64,000 bases of DNA, taken from the NCBI RefSeq assembly GCF_018687575.1, contig NZ_CP061297.1, forward strand, positions 1,432,821 to 1,496,820. Direction: 5' to 3'. This DNA comes from Polynucleobacter asymbioticus. Its GTDB lineage: Bacteria > Pseudomonadota > Gammaproteobacteria > Burkholderiales > Burkholderiaceae. Both the position numbers and the translations under genes were made by a program. Shown one piece after another: positions 19,272 through 26,842 of the stretch. Under the pieces are notes generated by a model. The model was not told the DNA's origin. It saw nothing but the letters and a program-made list of their open reading frames with translations, and searched no databases. Position 1 is the stretch's first letter, and each line of letters begins with the position of its first letter.

Positions 19272-20798
19272 TTATAGGGAGTTCAAATCCCCTAAAAGAC
19301 CCTTGGCATGCGCCTGAATTGCCTGCTGATCTGCATCGCTAATTCGGGATAAATTCGCGGTCATTAAGCGGGTACGCGGACTTGCCTCAAATTGTTTGCG
19401 ATGCTTGATCAAGAAATTCCAATACAAATTGGTCATAGGGCAAGCACTCTCACCAAAGCGCACATCAGGCTTGTATTGGCAAGAATCGCAGTAATTACTC
19501 ATCCGTTTTACATAGGCGCCACTGGCGACATAGGGTTTGCTAGTAAAGCGACCCCCGCTCGCAAATAAAGCCATGCCCGCTGTATTAGGAAGCTCGACCC
19601 ATTCAATCGCATCAATATAAATAGCGAGATACCAATCACATACTGCTTTGGGTAGCACCTCCGCTAGCAAAGCAAAATTTCCCGTAACCATCAGACGTTG
19701 GATGTGATGGGCGTAACCATAATCGAGCGTTTGACCAATTGCCTGCTGCATACAACGCATTTTAGTTTTACCAGTCCAGTACCACTCGGGCAATGGATTG
19801 TGGTGATCATAAAAATTGTCTTGCGCCATCTGCGGCATATCAAGGTAGTACATACCGCGCACAAATTCACGCCATCCCAAAATCTGACGAATAAATCCTT
19901 CCACCGTAGCTAGATCTAAATCATCTTTCTTCCACGCTTTGAGGACAGCAGCAATCACTTCTCTAGGATTGAGCAACTTTAAATTCATTGAGCTGGAGAG
20001 CAAGGAATGCCACCCAAAAGGCGTATCCGTCCACATCGCATCTTCATGAATACCAAAAGTCGGCAAGCGATGGTCCACAAACCCTTTAAGCGCCTGCAAT
20101 GCTTGTGCGCGGGTAACTGGCCACTGAAAGTGTGCCAAGGACCCAGGATGCTGAGGAAATGTTTTCTCAACAAGTGCAATCACTTCTTGAGTGATGTCAT
20201 CTGGCTCAAATAACTCTGGTGGCGGAATTAAGCCTGGTCCCTTTTTTGGAAACGGTTTGCGATTGTCTCGGTCAAAGTTCCACTGTCCACCCTCAGGGTT
20301 ACCTTCTTTATCAACCAGAATATTGTGGGTCTTGCGCATCAGTCGATAGAAATACTCCAAGCGCAATTCTTTTTTGCCAGCAACCCAATTCTCAAACTCA
20401 TGGCGTGAGCAATAAAAATGGGGATCCTCTTGCATTTCCAAGTGGATGTTTAACTCAGATGCTAAGCCCTCTATTTCGCACTTGAGTCGATACTCCCCTG
20501 GCTCAAGACATGCTAAATGTGTAAATTTTTTCTTGGCAATCAACTCTCGTAGCGTATCGCCAATCGACTGTGGCGACTGCTTCATGTAAATGAGCGGCAA
20601 ACCCCGCTCTTCAAGTTGCTTAGCAAAATGCCGCATCGCCGATAAGAACAAAACGATTTTGGCCTTATGCGACCAAACATACTGAGCCTCATCAATGGAC
20701 TCAATCATCACGATATGGTCACTCTGAGGATTGAGGCTTTCTAATATCGGGCTATCGATATCTAGCTGGTCACCCAGAATGAGAACGAGCTTTTTCAA
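19272..20798 (-). CDS. FeS-type bacterial cryptochrome/photolyase (PhrB-like, photolyase-related protein)
   Basis: 508 residues of the deoxyribodipyrimidine photolyase-related family, whose characterised member Agrobacterium PhrB is a (6-4) photolyase with a [4Fe-4S] cluster. N-terminal Rossmann domain begins KKLVLILGDQLDIDSP; C-terminal FAD domain carries YGYAHHIQRLMVTGNF and WYLAIYIDAIEWVELPNTAGM. The four cluster cysteines are present as C349, C437, C440 and C453, with spacing matching that I recall for PhrB (88, 3, 13). Light-driven DNA repair is the likely role. A TGATC-type promoter candidate lies just upstream (20821-20850). Confidence 0.92.
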   Translation of the reverse strand: MKKLVLILGDQLDIDSPILESLNPQSDHIVMIESIDEAQYVWSHKAKIVLFLSAMRHFAKQLEERGLPLIYMKQSPQSIGDTLRELIAKKKFTHLACLEPGEYRLKCEIEGLASELNIHLEMQEDPHFYCSRHEFENWVAGKKELRLEYFYRLMRKTHNILVDKEGNPEGGQWNFDRDNRKPFPKKGPGLIPPPELFEPDDITQEVIALVEKTFPQHPGSLAHFQWPVTRAQALQALKGFVDHRLPTFGIHEDAMWTDTPFGWHSLLSSSMNLKLLNPREVIAAVLKAWKKDDLDLATVEGFIRQILGWREFVRGMYYLDMPQMAQDNFYDHHNPLPEWYWTGKTKMRCMQQAIGQTLDYGYAHHIQRLMVTGNFALLAEVLPKAVCDWYLAIYIDAIEWVELPNTAGMALFASGGRFTSKPYVASGAYVKRMSNYCDSCQYKPDVRFGESACPMTNLYWNFLIKHRKQFEASPRTRLMTANLSRISDADQQAIQAHAKGLLGDLNSL

Positions 20799-20820
20799 TG
20801 CAAATCTTTCAAAGAGACAT

Positions 20821-20850
20821 CAAATATTGGATATAAAGTGGGCAAGATCA
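20821..20850 (-). promoter_or_regulatory. Candidate ECF sigma (RpoE/ChrR-type) promoter before the PhrB-like gene
   Basis: On the minus strand TGATCT (20845-20850), an 18-base spacer and TATTTG (20821-20826), ending 22 bases before the ATG. TGATC at -35 is, from memory, the hallmark of promoters served by singlet-oxygen-responsive ECF factors. A single match, so tentative. Confidence 0.3.
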
Positions 20851-20859
20851 GAGGGCTAT

Positions 20860-21414
20860 TTAGCGCTTGTAAAAGCTGAGCGTCACTTCACCCAAATTGA
20901 TACCAAATTTACTCATTTGAGCCTTATTAATCATGACCTTCGGGCTGACTAGGTACATCCAGTCATCAAATTGCACATGGTAGATGGAGTTATCAACAGG
21001 CAGGGCTAGTGTGTAGGCCCAGTTCAAGGCATTGCCAGCAGATTCACCAATAGCTTCGCCGATGACGTCATCTGCAGTGCCAGTGTATTTGCCGGGAGCC
21101 GTTTCCACTAGAGTCCAGATACGCTTTTGCTTAGTGCCATCGGAGTACTCAAAGCTCTCATCCAAAATACCTGTCTTCTTGCCATTCACAACCGACCATT
21201 TGGCAACCAATAAAACGGTGAAGCGTTTTTTAACTTCACCACTACGATCCGTGAAGATGCCGTATGCATCAATCGTGCCATTGAAGTATTCACTTAAATC
21301 CAGTTTTGGTGTTTCTTGCGCGTATTGCTTCACTGAAGGTGAAGAGCAGCCCAATAAACCGAATGCAATCAAAGAAATAACTAAATACTTTTTAAGGTAT
21401 TGGATTTTAGACAT
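20860..21414 (-). CDS. DUF3833 lipoprotein
   Basis: 184 residues starting MSKIQYLKK, with a lipoprotein signal ending in the lipobox LLGC-SS. The body (LDLSEYFNGTIDAYGIFTDRSGEVKKRF, then FEYSDGTKQKRIWTL, GTADDVIGEA, and VDNSIYHVQFDDWMYLV) is DUF3833. Genes of this family recur in photo-oxidative-stress clusters with photolyases. The start at 21414 overlaps the preceding stop (TAATG); an 11-codon upstream extension is ignored for that reason. Confidence 0.88.
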   Translation of the reverse strand: MSKIQYLKKYLVISLIAFGLLGCSSPSVKQYAQETPKLDLSEYFNGTIDAYGIFTDRSGEVKKRFTVLLVAKWSVVNGKKTGILDESFEYSDGTKQKRIWTLVETAPGKYTGTADDVIGEAIGESAGNALNWAYTLALPVDNSIYHVQFDDWMYLVSPKVMINKAQMSKFGINLGEVTLSFYKR

Positions 21415-21971
21415 TAACAGGCTCCAGTAATCAGTGGGGGTGGGCAACCATTACCCAGCAATTCAGATCTCAGCTTTGGTACGCTTGTTTTGGAATCAAG
21501 CCAAATTCCAAAGAAGGCTTTAGAAAAATCTGCCCCAGGAATTTGGGCAATTTTCTTACCGTCATAAAACAAAGTGGTGCCTTGTTTTGGTGAGTAGACT
21601 CCAGTGAGCGTTTGTCCTGGCTCTACATTAGGCAAGATTGCTGCAAGCTCTTTACCCCAAATAGCAGACTGCGCTTCAGACACACCAATATTCCTCATCT
21701 CATCAGCAGTCCGACTCGCGATGGCCGCACCAGAAAATGACTTTTGATATTTGATATCCAAGGCAAAGTCAGCAGAATCCTTGCTTGCAGGGCGATATAG
21801 GGTTGCATCATAGACATGAAAGCCCCAAAAGTTGAGCCGGCCAGTACCCTGAGGCTGCACTTGATTTATTACGCCTTCAATATGCGCCAAGCTCTTGGCT
21901 GATAAAGGGCCACTCAGCAGAGCTAAGGACAGCAATAGGGCAGTACTGCTTTGTGAAATTATTTTCATCAT
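21414..21971 (-). CDS. Chalcone isomerase-like secreted protein
   Basis: 185 residues: Sec signal peptide (about residues 1-25, ending LSAKS), then a chalcone-isomerase-like domain (RLNFWGFHVYDATLYRP, FALDIKYQKSFSGAAIASRT, FYDGKKIAQIPGADFSKAFFGIWLD). Bacterial members lack a proven flavonoid role and are thought to bind fatty-acid-like ligands. Two ATGs are tandem; GGGAGG abuts the first, so the start may be 21968. Coupled to the DUF3833 gene. Confidence 0.87.
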   Translation of the reverse strand: MMKIISQSSTALLLSLALLSGPLSAKSLAHIEGVINQVQPQGTGRLNFWGFHVYDATLYRPASKDSADFALDIKYQKSFSGAAIASRTADEMRNIGVSEAQSAIWGKELAAILPNVEPGQTLTGVYSPKQGTTLFYDGKKIAQIPGADFSKAFFGIWLDSKTSVPKLRSELLGNGCPPPLITGAC

Positions 21972-21978
21972 CCTCCCT

Positions 21979-22380
21979 TTATTTGTGTTTACCAGTTACA
22001 TTAACCAACCATAAGGCGGATGGCCCAAATAGACCGGAAATTGCATGACGGTGCTTGGCAAAAAAACGATAAGCCCAAACTAAGGCTGGGCGAAGGCTTG
22101 GTCGAGAAAATAACCAGGCCAACTTGGGCAAGTTCGCTCTTGCGTAAGCGGCCGAGAAGACATCTACACCATTAATCAGTTCGCCGTCATCGTACTGAGC
22201 GTACATTGAATCTAAAGCTTGCTGGCAAGATATACCAATCTCATCAGCGCTGTAGCGATTGGAGTTCACATCTACAAAGCTCAGCAACCCTGATTGATTA
22301 CGACCAGACAAAAACAATATCTCTGCCTGACATAAAGGACAGAGGCCATCATAAAACATGGTGAGCTTTCTCATGGTCAT
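21979..22380 (-). CDS. DCC-family thiol-disulfide oxidoreductase (DUF393)
   Basis: 133 residues beginning MTMRKLTMFYDGLCPLC; the family's CxxC is C14-P-L-C17 in the FYDGxCPLC motif, with FVDVNS and WAYRFFAKHRH downstream as usual for DUF393. Thioredoxin-like fold, target unknown. The start at 22380 is fixed by a TGATG overlap with the preceding gene, which excludes a 9-codon longer frame. Confidence 0.88.
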   Translation of the reverse strand: MTMRKLTMFYDGLCPLCQAEILFLSGRNQSGLLSFVDVNSNRYSADEIGISCQQALDSMYAQYDDGELINGVDVFSAAYARANLPKLAWLFSRPSLRPALVWAYRFFAKHRHAISGLFGPSALWLVNVTGKHK

Positions 22381-22649
22381 CACTTTTGCTTGTACTGCAT
22401 TGAGCAATACGCGCGCGTTACCAACTTACTTCTGAGGGCGACATGCTTAGTTGCTCTACCCGTTACCCGCTGACGCCATAAATTGAATGAGCCTCTCTTG
22501 AGCTCTTTACGCATCAGCGCAATCACTTGCGGCTCGGATAGTCCAAAACTTTGCTCAATCGCATCAAATGGTGTGCGATCTTCCCATGCCATTTCGATCA
22601 CTCGTGAGAGCTCAGCTGTAGAGAGTGCTTGTGTTGTCTTGGTACCCAT
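22380..22649 (-). CDS. TIGR03643 family small protein
   Basis: 89 residues with the TIGR03643 signature: SRVIEMAWEDRTPFDAIEQSFGL, then EPQVIALMRKELKRGSFNLWRQRVTGR. It looks like a small helix-turn-helix fold, basic at the C-terminus, and the family frequently neighbours photolyase or cryptochrome genes. Function unknown. A TTG codon precedes the ATG; the ATG is chosen. First gene of the minus-strand half of the photolyase island, separated from the divergent SDR gene by 70 bases. Confidence 0.82.
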   Translation of the reverse strand: MGTKTTQALSTAELSRVIEMAWEDRTPFDAIEQSFGLSEPQVIALMRKELKRGSFNLWRQRVTGRATKHVALRSKLVTRAYCSMQYKQK

Positions 22650-22719
22650 CAAGCAAGTTTAAGACTTATTCAATAAACTAGCTGAGCACCATTTTTCTCC
22701 CCTTTTTAGCGCAGCCCTT

Positions 22720-23415
22720 ATGCCTCTTGTCCCACAACCCTTTCGTGCTTTGATTATTGGATCCTCCGGGACTATTGGGACTGCTTTTATGGAGTTATTA
22801 GAAGCCTCCCCTGATTGTGAGGCGGTTTACGGCCTTCATCGCAACTCAGAGCACCCAATCGATTACCAAGATCTCACCACGATTGAATCTGCAGCAGCGA
22901 GCTTGACTCAAGAAGGCCCTTTTCAGCTCATCATTAATACGATTGGTGTATTGCATTCTGAGAACTGGATGCCTGAGAAGAAACTGGATGACCTCAATGC
23001 AGAGCAATTGCAGATGTTGATGCAAATTAATGCCATTGGGCCCGGATTAACCATCAAGCACTTCGCCAAATTACTTGATCCAGCGGGATCGGTGATGGCA
23101 ACCCTCTCTGCCAAAGTGGGCAGCATAGAAGACAATCGTTTGGGAGGTTGGTTTAGCTATCGCGCCTCGAAGTCAGCATTAAACATGCTCATCAAAACAG
23201 CCTCGATTGAATTTGGCAGAACGAAACCCAATACAGCCTTAGTAGCCCTGCATCCAGGAACCGTGAACTCACGTCTATCCAAACCCTTTAAGGGCGAGCA
23301 AATTGGTAGATCTCCTTTGGATGCTGCCAGCGACATGCTCACACTATTGCTAGCACTCCAAAAAACTGACTCAGGTAGTTTTCTGAGTTACTCTGGAGAA
23401 AAGTTGCCCTGGTAA
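22720..23415 (+). CDS. SDR family oxidoreductase (CsgA-like)
   Basis: 231-residue short-chain dehydrogenase with GSSGTIGTAF nucleotide-binding motif, NTIGV, and a YRASKSALNML active-site dyad (YxxxK). SDRs of this type are regular members of photolyase/ECF-sigma stress clusters. No obvious Shine-Dalgarno before the ATG. Followed 7 bases later by a phosphatase-like gene. Confidence 0.85.
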   Translation: MPLVPQPFRALIIGSSGTIGTAFMELLEASPDCEAVYGLHRNSEHPIDYQDLTTIESAAASLTQEGPFQLIINTIGVLHSENWMPEKKLDDLNAEQLQMLMQINAIGPGLTIKHFAKLLDPAGSVMATLSAKVGSIEDNRLGGWFSYRASKSALNMLIKTASIEFGRTKPNTALVALHPGTVNSRLSKPFKGEQIGRSPLDAASDMLTLLLALQKTDSGSFLSYSGEKLPW

Positions 23416-23422
23416 CCCAATT

Positions 23423-24007
23423 ATGAAGATCAAATTTTTACCTGCACTACTTGTTTCGCTAGCAACCCTCATTGGAGCTCATGGCAGTGCTCTCGCCCAA
23501 ACTGAGTTAGCTAATGCCATGCAAGATGGTCAACACGTTTTACTCATGCGCCATGCCGATGCGCCCGGATATGGCGATCCTAGGGGCTATCAATTAACGC
23601 AGTGCTCAACCCAACGCAATCTGGGTGAAGCAGGTAAGCGCCAGGCTCAGCAGACTGGTGAGTGGCTGGCCAAGCAGGGCATCACTCAAGCGCAAGTCTA
23701 CAGCAGCCCCTGGTGTCGCTGTGTAGATACGGCAACCCTTCTCAATAAGGGCTCAGTTAAAAAGGAGGCAGCACTCGGGTCTTTCTTTGACGATATGAGT
23801 CAGGCCCAAAGGCAAACTGATGATTTAGCCAAACTCATTCAGGCTGAGCGCAAAAAATATCCTCATGCACCGATCATCATGGTGACCCATCATGTCAATA
23901 TCCAATCCTTCGCAGGCAAAGTTCTCAATTCGGGTGACATGATCTTGGTCAAAGTCAATTCCTCGGGTCAAGCCGTGTCTCACAAGCTCTTCCCTAGCCC
24001 CACCTAA
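23423..24007 (+). CDS. Secreted histidine phosphatase superfamily protein
   Basis: 194 residues with a Sec signal peptide (cleavage near ALAQ-TEL, residue 26). The catalytic RH motif is L-L-M-R43-H44-A-D-A-P; the second histidine is in MVTHHVNIQ. A CSTQRNL...GEAGKRQAQ stretch fits the branch 1 fold. Probable periplasmic phosphatase of unknown substrate, co-directional with the SDR gene. Confidence 0.85.
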   Translation: MKIKFLPALLVSLATLIGAHGSALAQTELANAMQDGQHVLLMRHADAPGYGDPRGYQLTQCSTQRNLGEAGKRQAQQTGEWLAKQGITQAQVYSSPWCRCVDTATLLNKGSVKKEAALGSFFDDMSQAQRQTDDLAKLIQAERKKYPHAPIIMVTHHVNIQSFAGKVLNSGDMILVKVNSSGQAVSHKLFPSPT

Positions 24008-24050
24008 GTCATAATTGATCCATCACCACATCATCACTTAAAGAGCTTCC

Positions 24051-24431
24051 ATGTCGACTGAATTACCCCTGAATGTATTAGGCCAACCATTAGTTCCCTG
24101 CTCTTTTGATCCTTTGACAGGATTTTTTAGAGATGGCTGCTGTAAAACAAATGAACAAGATCTAGGCAGTCATTTGGTCTGCGCGATTGTCAGCAATGAT
24201 TTTCTGCAATTTAGCCTCAAGCGCGGCAACGACCTCATTACCCCGCGTCCTGAATATCAATTCCCTGGACTCATTGCTGGAGATCAATGGTGTCTTTGCT
24301 TGAATCGCTGGATTGAAGCTTTGGAAGCCAACTGTGCACCCATGATCAAACTAGAGAGCACCCACATCAAAGCTTTGGAGAAAGTTTCTCTAGAAGTGTT
24401 GGAGCAATACGCAGCAGTGGAACAGCTATAA
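24051..24431 (+). CDS. DUF2237 family protein
   Basis: 126 residues with the DUF2237 pattern (LNVLGQPLVPCSFDPLTGFFRDGCC, HLVCAIVSNDFLQFS, GNDLITPRPEYQFPGL, GDQWCLCLNRWIEA), rich in conserved Cys. Unknown function; widespread in cyanobacteria and proteobacteria. A TGATCC at 24016-24021 with TAAAGA 17 bases on might be an ECF promoter, but would leave almost no leader. Confidence 0.85.
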   Translation: MSTELPLNVLGQPLVPCSFDPLTGFFRDGCCKTNEQDLGSHLVCAIVSNDFLQFSLKRGNDLITPRPEYQFPGLIAGDQWCLCLNRWIEALEANCAPMIKLESTHIKALEKVSLEVLEQYAAVEQL

Positions 24432-24438
24432 AACTGTA

Positions 24439-25692
24439 CTAAGACGAGAGCCAAAGTTTGCGGTAGATTTCTCTTGGATCGTGGTCTTGAGTTTGCTTGG
24501 CCACATTAAAAGGTCTGCCACCTCTAGGGTCTGTTCCGCGACCAGCAATGTAAAGCCAATTACCTTGATTGCTATACACATCATAGTCAATCAGTTGAGA
24601 CTCAAACCACGCTGCGCCTGCACGCCAATCACCCTGCATGTCGTATATCCAGTAACTAGCCACAATTTGGCGCATCCGATTAGAGAGATAGCCGCTTTGA
24701 TGTAATTCGCGCATACCTGCGTCGACTAAATCAGTGCCCGTATTACCAGTACACCACTGTTCAAAGCTGGGTGCATAGGATGGCTTTACAGGCACGCCTG
24801 TTAGACCACTGGCGCGATATAACTTCTGACCGTACTTAAAGTGAATAAAGCGGAAATAGTCACGCCACAGTAACTCAAACCAAAGCCAGTAAGTACCATC
24901 ATTAGCACCATAGCGATTTTCATAATCACTTAACTGTGCGGCAATATCCCGCGCTGAAATACAACCCAAGGCAAGCCATGCGGAAAACTTACTAGAGTAA
25001 TCCATGCCAATAAGTTGATTACGAGTCTCCTTATAGCTATCGGGTAAACGCCGCTCAAGATATTGCTTGAGGTGCGCTTGCGCATGACTGGCTCCCCCCA
25101 ATAAATAGGGGTGTGAAACTGATTGAGCTGTTGTAGGCAGCATTGAAGCCTGAGACAAAATTGCTGGTAGCGATGGAATTTTCTTAGGCGCATTGATGGG
25201 CTGAGCGAACTTCAGTTGCGCTCGCTCTACCTCGCGACGAAATGCAGTGAACACATCCGGCATTTTTGCTAACTCAAATGGGAGGGTCAACGGATCTAAC
25301 ATGCTGGATTGCCAGAACTCATTAACATCGGCACCCTGCTCCTGCAACATTCGCACTTGCTCAATTTCTTCAGGCGCTTCAATTTGCTCGCAGTAGATTG
25401 CATCCGCAGCGCTATCCTTCAATAGCTGTAGCAATACTTCTGATGGCTGACCAGAAAACTCCAGCAAGTCAGAGCCCTGCGCACGTAACTGAGCCTTCAA
25501 GTCATCTAGGGATGCCCTTAAGAAAGCCTTCCGGTGCAGTCCCAGTCGCTCAAAACCATAAACCGTTTCTTGCTCTTTGGAGTCATGAATGAAAACCGGC
25601 AAAAGAGAATCTGCCTTTAAACAGGCTTGTGTAAATGCTGGGTTATCCGCTAAGCGCAAATCATTGCAAAACCAGTAAATCAATGTGCTCAT
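24439..25692 (-). CDS. DASH-family cryptochrome/photolyase
   Basis: 417 residues. N-terminal photolyase Rossmann domain (LIYWFCNDLRLADNPAF), C-terminal FAD-binding domain with LWFELLWRDYFRF, GNWLYIAGRGTDPRGGRPFN and QTQDHDP, all characteristic of CRY-DASH. Such enzymes repair cyclobutane dimers in single-stranded DNA and may act as blue-light sensors. Starts 3 bases after the DUF2256 stop and converges on the DUF2237 gene. Confidence 0.93.
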   Translation of the reverse strand: MSTLIYWFCNDLRLADNPAFTQACLKADSLLPVFIHDSKEQETVYGFERLGLHRKAFLRASLDDLKAQLRAQGSDLLEFSGQPSEVLLQLLKDSAADAIYCEQIEAPEEIEQVRMLQEQGADVNEFWQSSMLDPLTLPFELAKMPDVFTAFRREVERAQLKFAQPINAPKKIPSLPAILSQASMLPTTAQSVSHPYLLGGASHAQAHLKQYLERRLPDSYKETRNQLIGMDYSSKFSAWLALGCISARDIAAQLSDYENRYGANDGTYWLWFELLWRDYFRFIHFKYGQKLYRASGLTGVPVKPSYAPSFEQWCTGNTGTDLVDAGMRELHQSGYLSNRMRQIVASYWIYDMQGDWRAGAAWFESQLIDYDVYSNQGNWLYIAGRGTDPRGGRPFNVAKQTQDHDPREIYRKLWLSS

Positions 25693-25695
25693 AGA

Positions 25696-25875
25696 TTAGG
25701 CCTCAGCCTTATTGCTCGGCTTTTTAGAGCGGCAGGCATCAGAGCAATATTTGACCTCATCCCAGTTTTTAGCCCAGGATTTACGCCAAGTCATTTCTTT
25801 GCCACAGACTAGGCAAGTCTTGCTGGGCAAAAATGATTTATTTCCCTTAAAACCTGATTTTTCAGATCGAGCCAT
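25696..25875 (-). CDS. DUF2256 zinc-ribbon micro-protein
   Basis: A 59-residue protein starting MARSEKSGFKGNKSFLPS. Its core CLVCGKEMTWRKSWAKNW followed by YCSDAC contains two CxxC/CxxxC pairs, a probable zinc ribbon. DUF2256 is often encoded next to, or fused to, cryptochrome genes. Only 3 bases separate it from the CRY-DASH start, so the two are surely co-translated. Confidence 0.88.
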   Translation of the reverse strand: MARSEKSGFKGNKSFLPSKTCLVCGKEMTWRKSWAKNWDEVKYCSDACRSKKPSNKAEA

Positions 25876-25941
25876 ACCTACCTATAGAAAAACGAATAGA
25901 CTATCCAACACACGTCAAAGTCAAATGAAGACAAAATTGTT

Positions 25942-26832
25942 TTGAAAGCTTTTTATACCGACCACTATGTTTTACCACTTCCACCGGGGCACCGCTTTCC
26001 GATGGAAAAGTATAGTCAGCTAAGAGACCGTGTTAGCAATCTAAATGGGGTTCAGCTTGTCGAGGCGCCATCCGTTACCGATACGGAGATCCTATATGCA
26101 CATGATCCAAGCTACCTCATCAAAATCCTCTCAGGGGAAATAAGCGCTCAGGAGCAACAAGAAATTGGCTTTCCCTGGAGTGAAAAGATGGTTGAGCGCT
26201 CACGCCGTTCTGCTGGCGCTACGCTTGCAGCTGCTAAAGCAGCGCTCAGCGAGGGCTTGGCTGCTAACTTGGCTGGTGGCACTCATCATGCCTACCGTGA
26301 TAGAGGTAGTGGCTTTTGCGTATTTAATGATTCCGCAATTACTGCAAAAGCATTACAAAAAGAGATTCATCCAAAACTGAAGATAGCCATCGTAGATTTG
26401 GATGTACACCAAGGAAATGGCACAGCATCCATTCTTCAAAATGACAAATCCATCTTTACGCTATCGATTCATGGAGAAAATAATTTCCCATTCACTAAAG
26501 AGCAGAGTGATCTGGATATTGGACTGCCTAATGGCTGTGAAGATGCTGATTACCTCAACGCCCTTAATCAAGGCTTTGATGTCCTGAACACATTTAAGCC
26601 CGACTTCATTATTTACCTAGCGGGTGCAGACCCCCACGAAGGCGATAGGCTGGGAAAGTTAAGCATTAGCAAAGATGGCATGCGCCAGAGAGATGAATGC
26701 GTTTTCCAGTATGGCTTAGATCGCCAAATTCCAATTGCATTTAGTATGGCAGGCGGTTACGGCAGAGAAATTCAATCGACTGTAGATATTCACTTTCAAA
26801 CCATTCAAACTGCACTGCGATACCAACAATAA
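25942..26832 (+). CDS. Histone deacetylase-family amidohydrolase
   Basis: 296-residue zinc hydrolase: GGTHHAYRDRGSGFCVFND (charge-relay His pair), DLDVHQGNGTASI (zinc Asp/His ligands) and LAGADPHEGDRLG (third ligand). Bacterial members deacetylate acetylpolyamines, small molecules or proteins. The start must be TTG at 25942 (MKAFYTDHYVLPLPPGH is the family's N-terminus); no in-frame ATG is suitably placed. Divergent from the DUF2256-cryptochrome pair with a 66-base gap. Confidence 0.88.
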   Translation: MKAFYTDHYVLPLPPGHRFPMEKYSQLRDRVSNLNGVQLVEAPSVTDTEILYAHDPSYLIKILSGEISAQEQQEIGFPWSEKMVERSRRSAGATLAAAKAALSEGLAANLAGGTHHAYRDRGSGFCVFNDSAITAKALQKEIHPKLKIAIVDLDVHQGNGTASILQNDKSIFTLSIHGENNFPFTKEQSDLDIGLPNGCEDADYLNALNQGFDVLNTFKPDFIIYLAGADPHEGDRLGKLSISKDGMRQRDECVFQYGLDRQIPIAFSMAGGYGREIQSTVDIHFQTIQTALRYQQ

Positions 26833-26842
26833 TTTTCGTGAA

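Noticed and set aside
19276..19300. T-arm-like GTTCAAATCCC near the end of the photolyase gene
   Set aside because: It is coding sequence for the photolyase C-terminus and no other tRNA arms are present.
25712..25945. Plus-strand frame of 77 codons between the cryptochrome and deacetylase genes
   Set aside because: It lies opposite the DUF2256 gene, whose conserved Cys pattern and start position are far more convincing.
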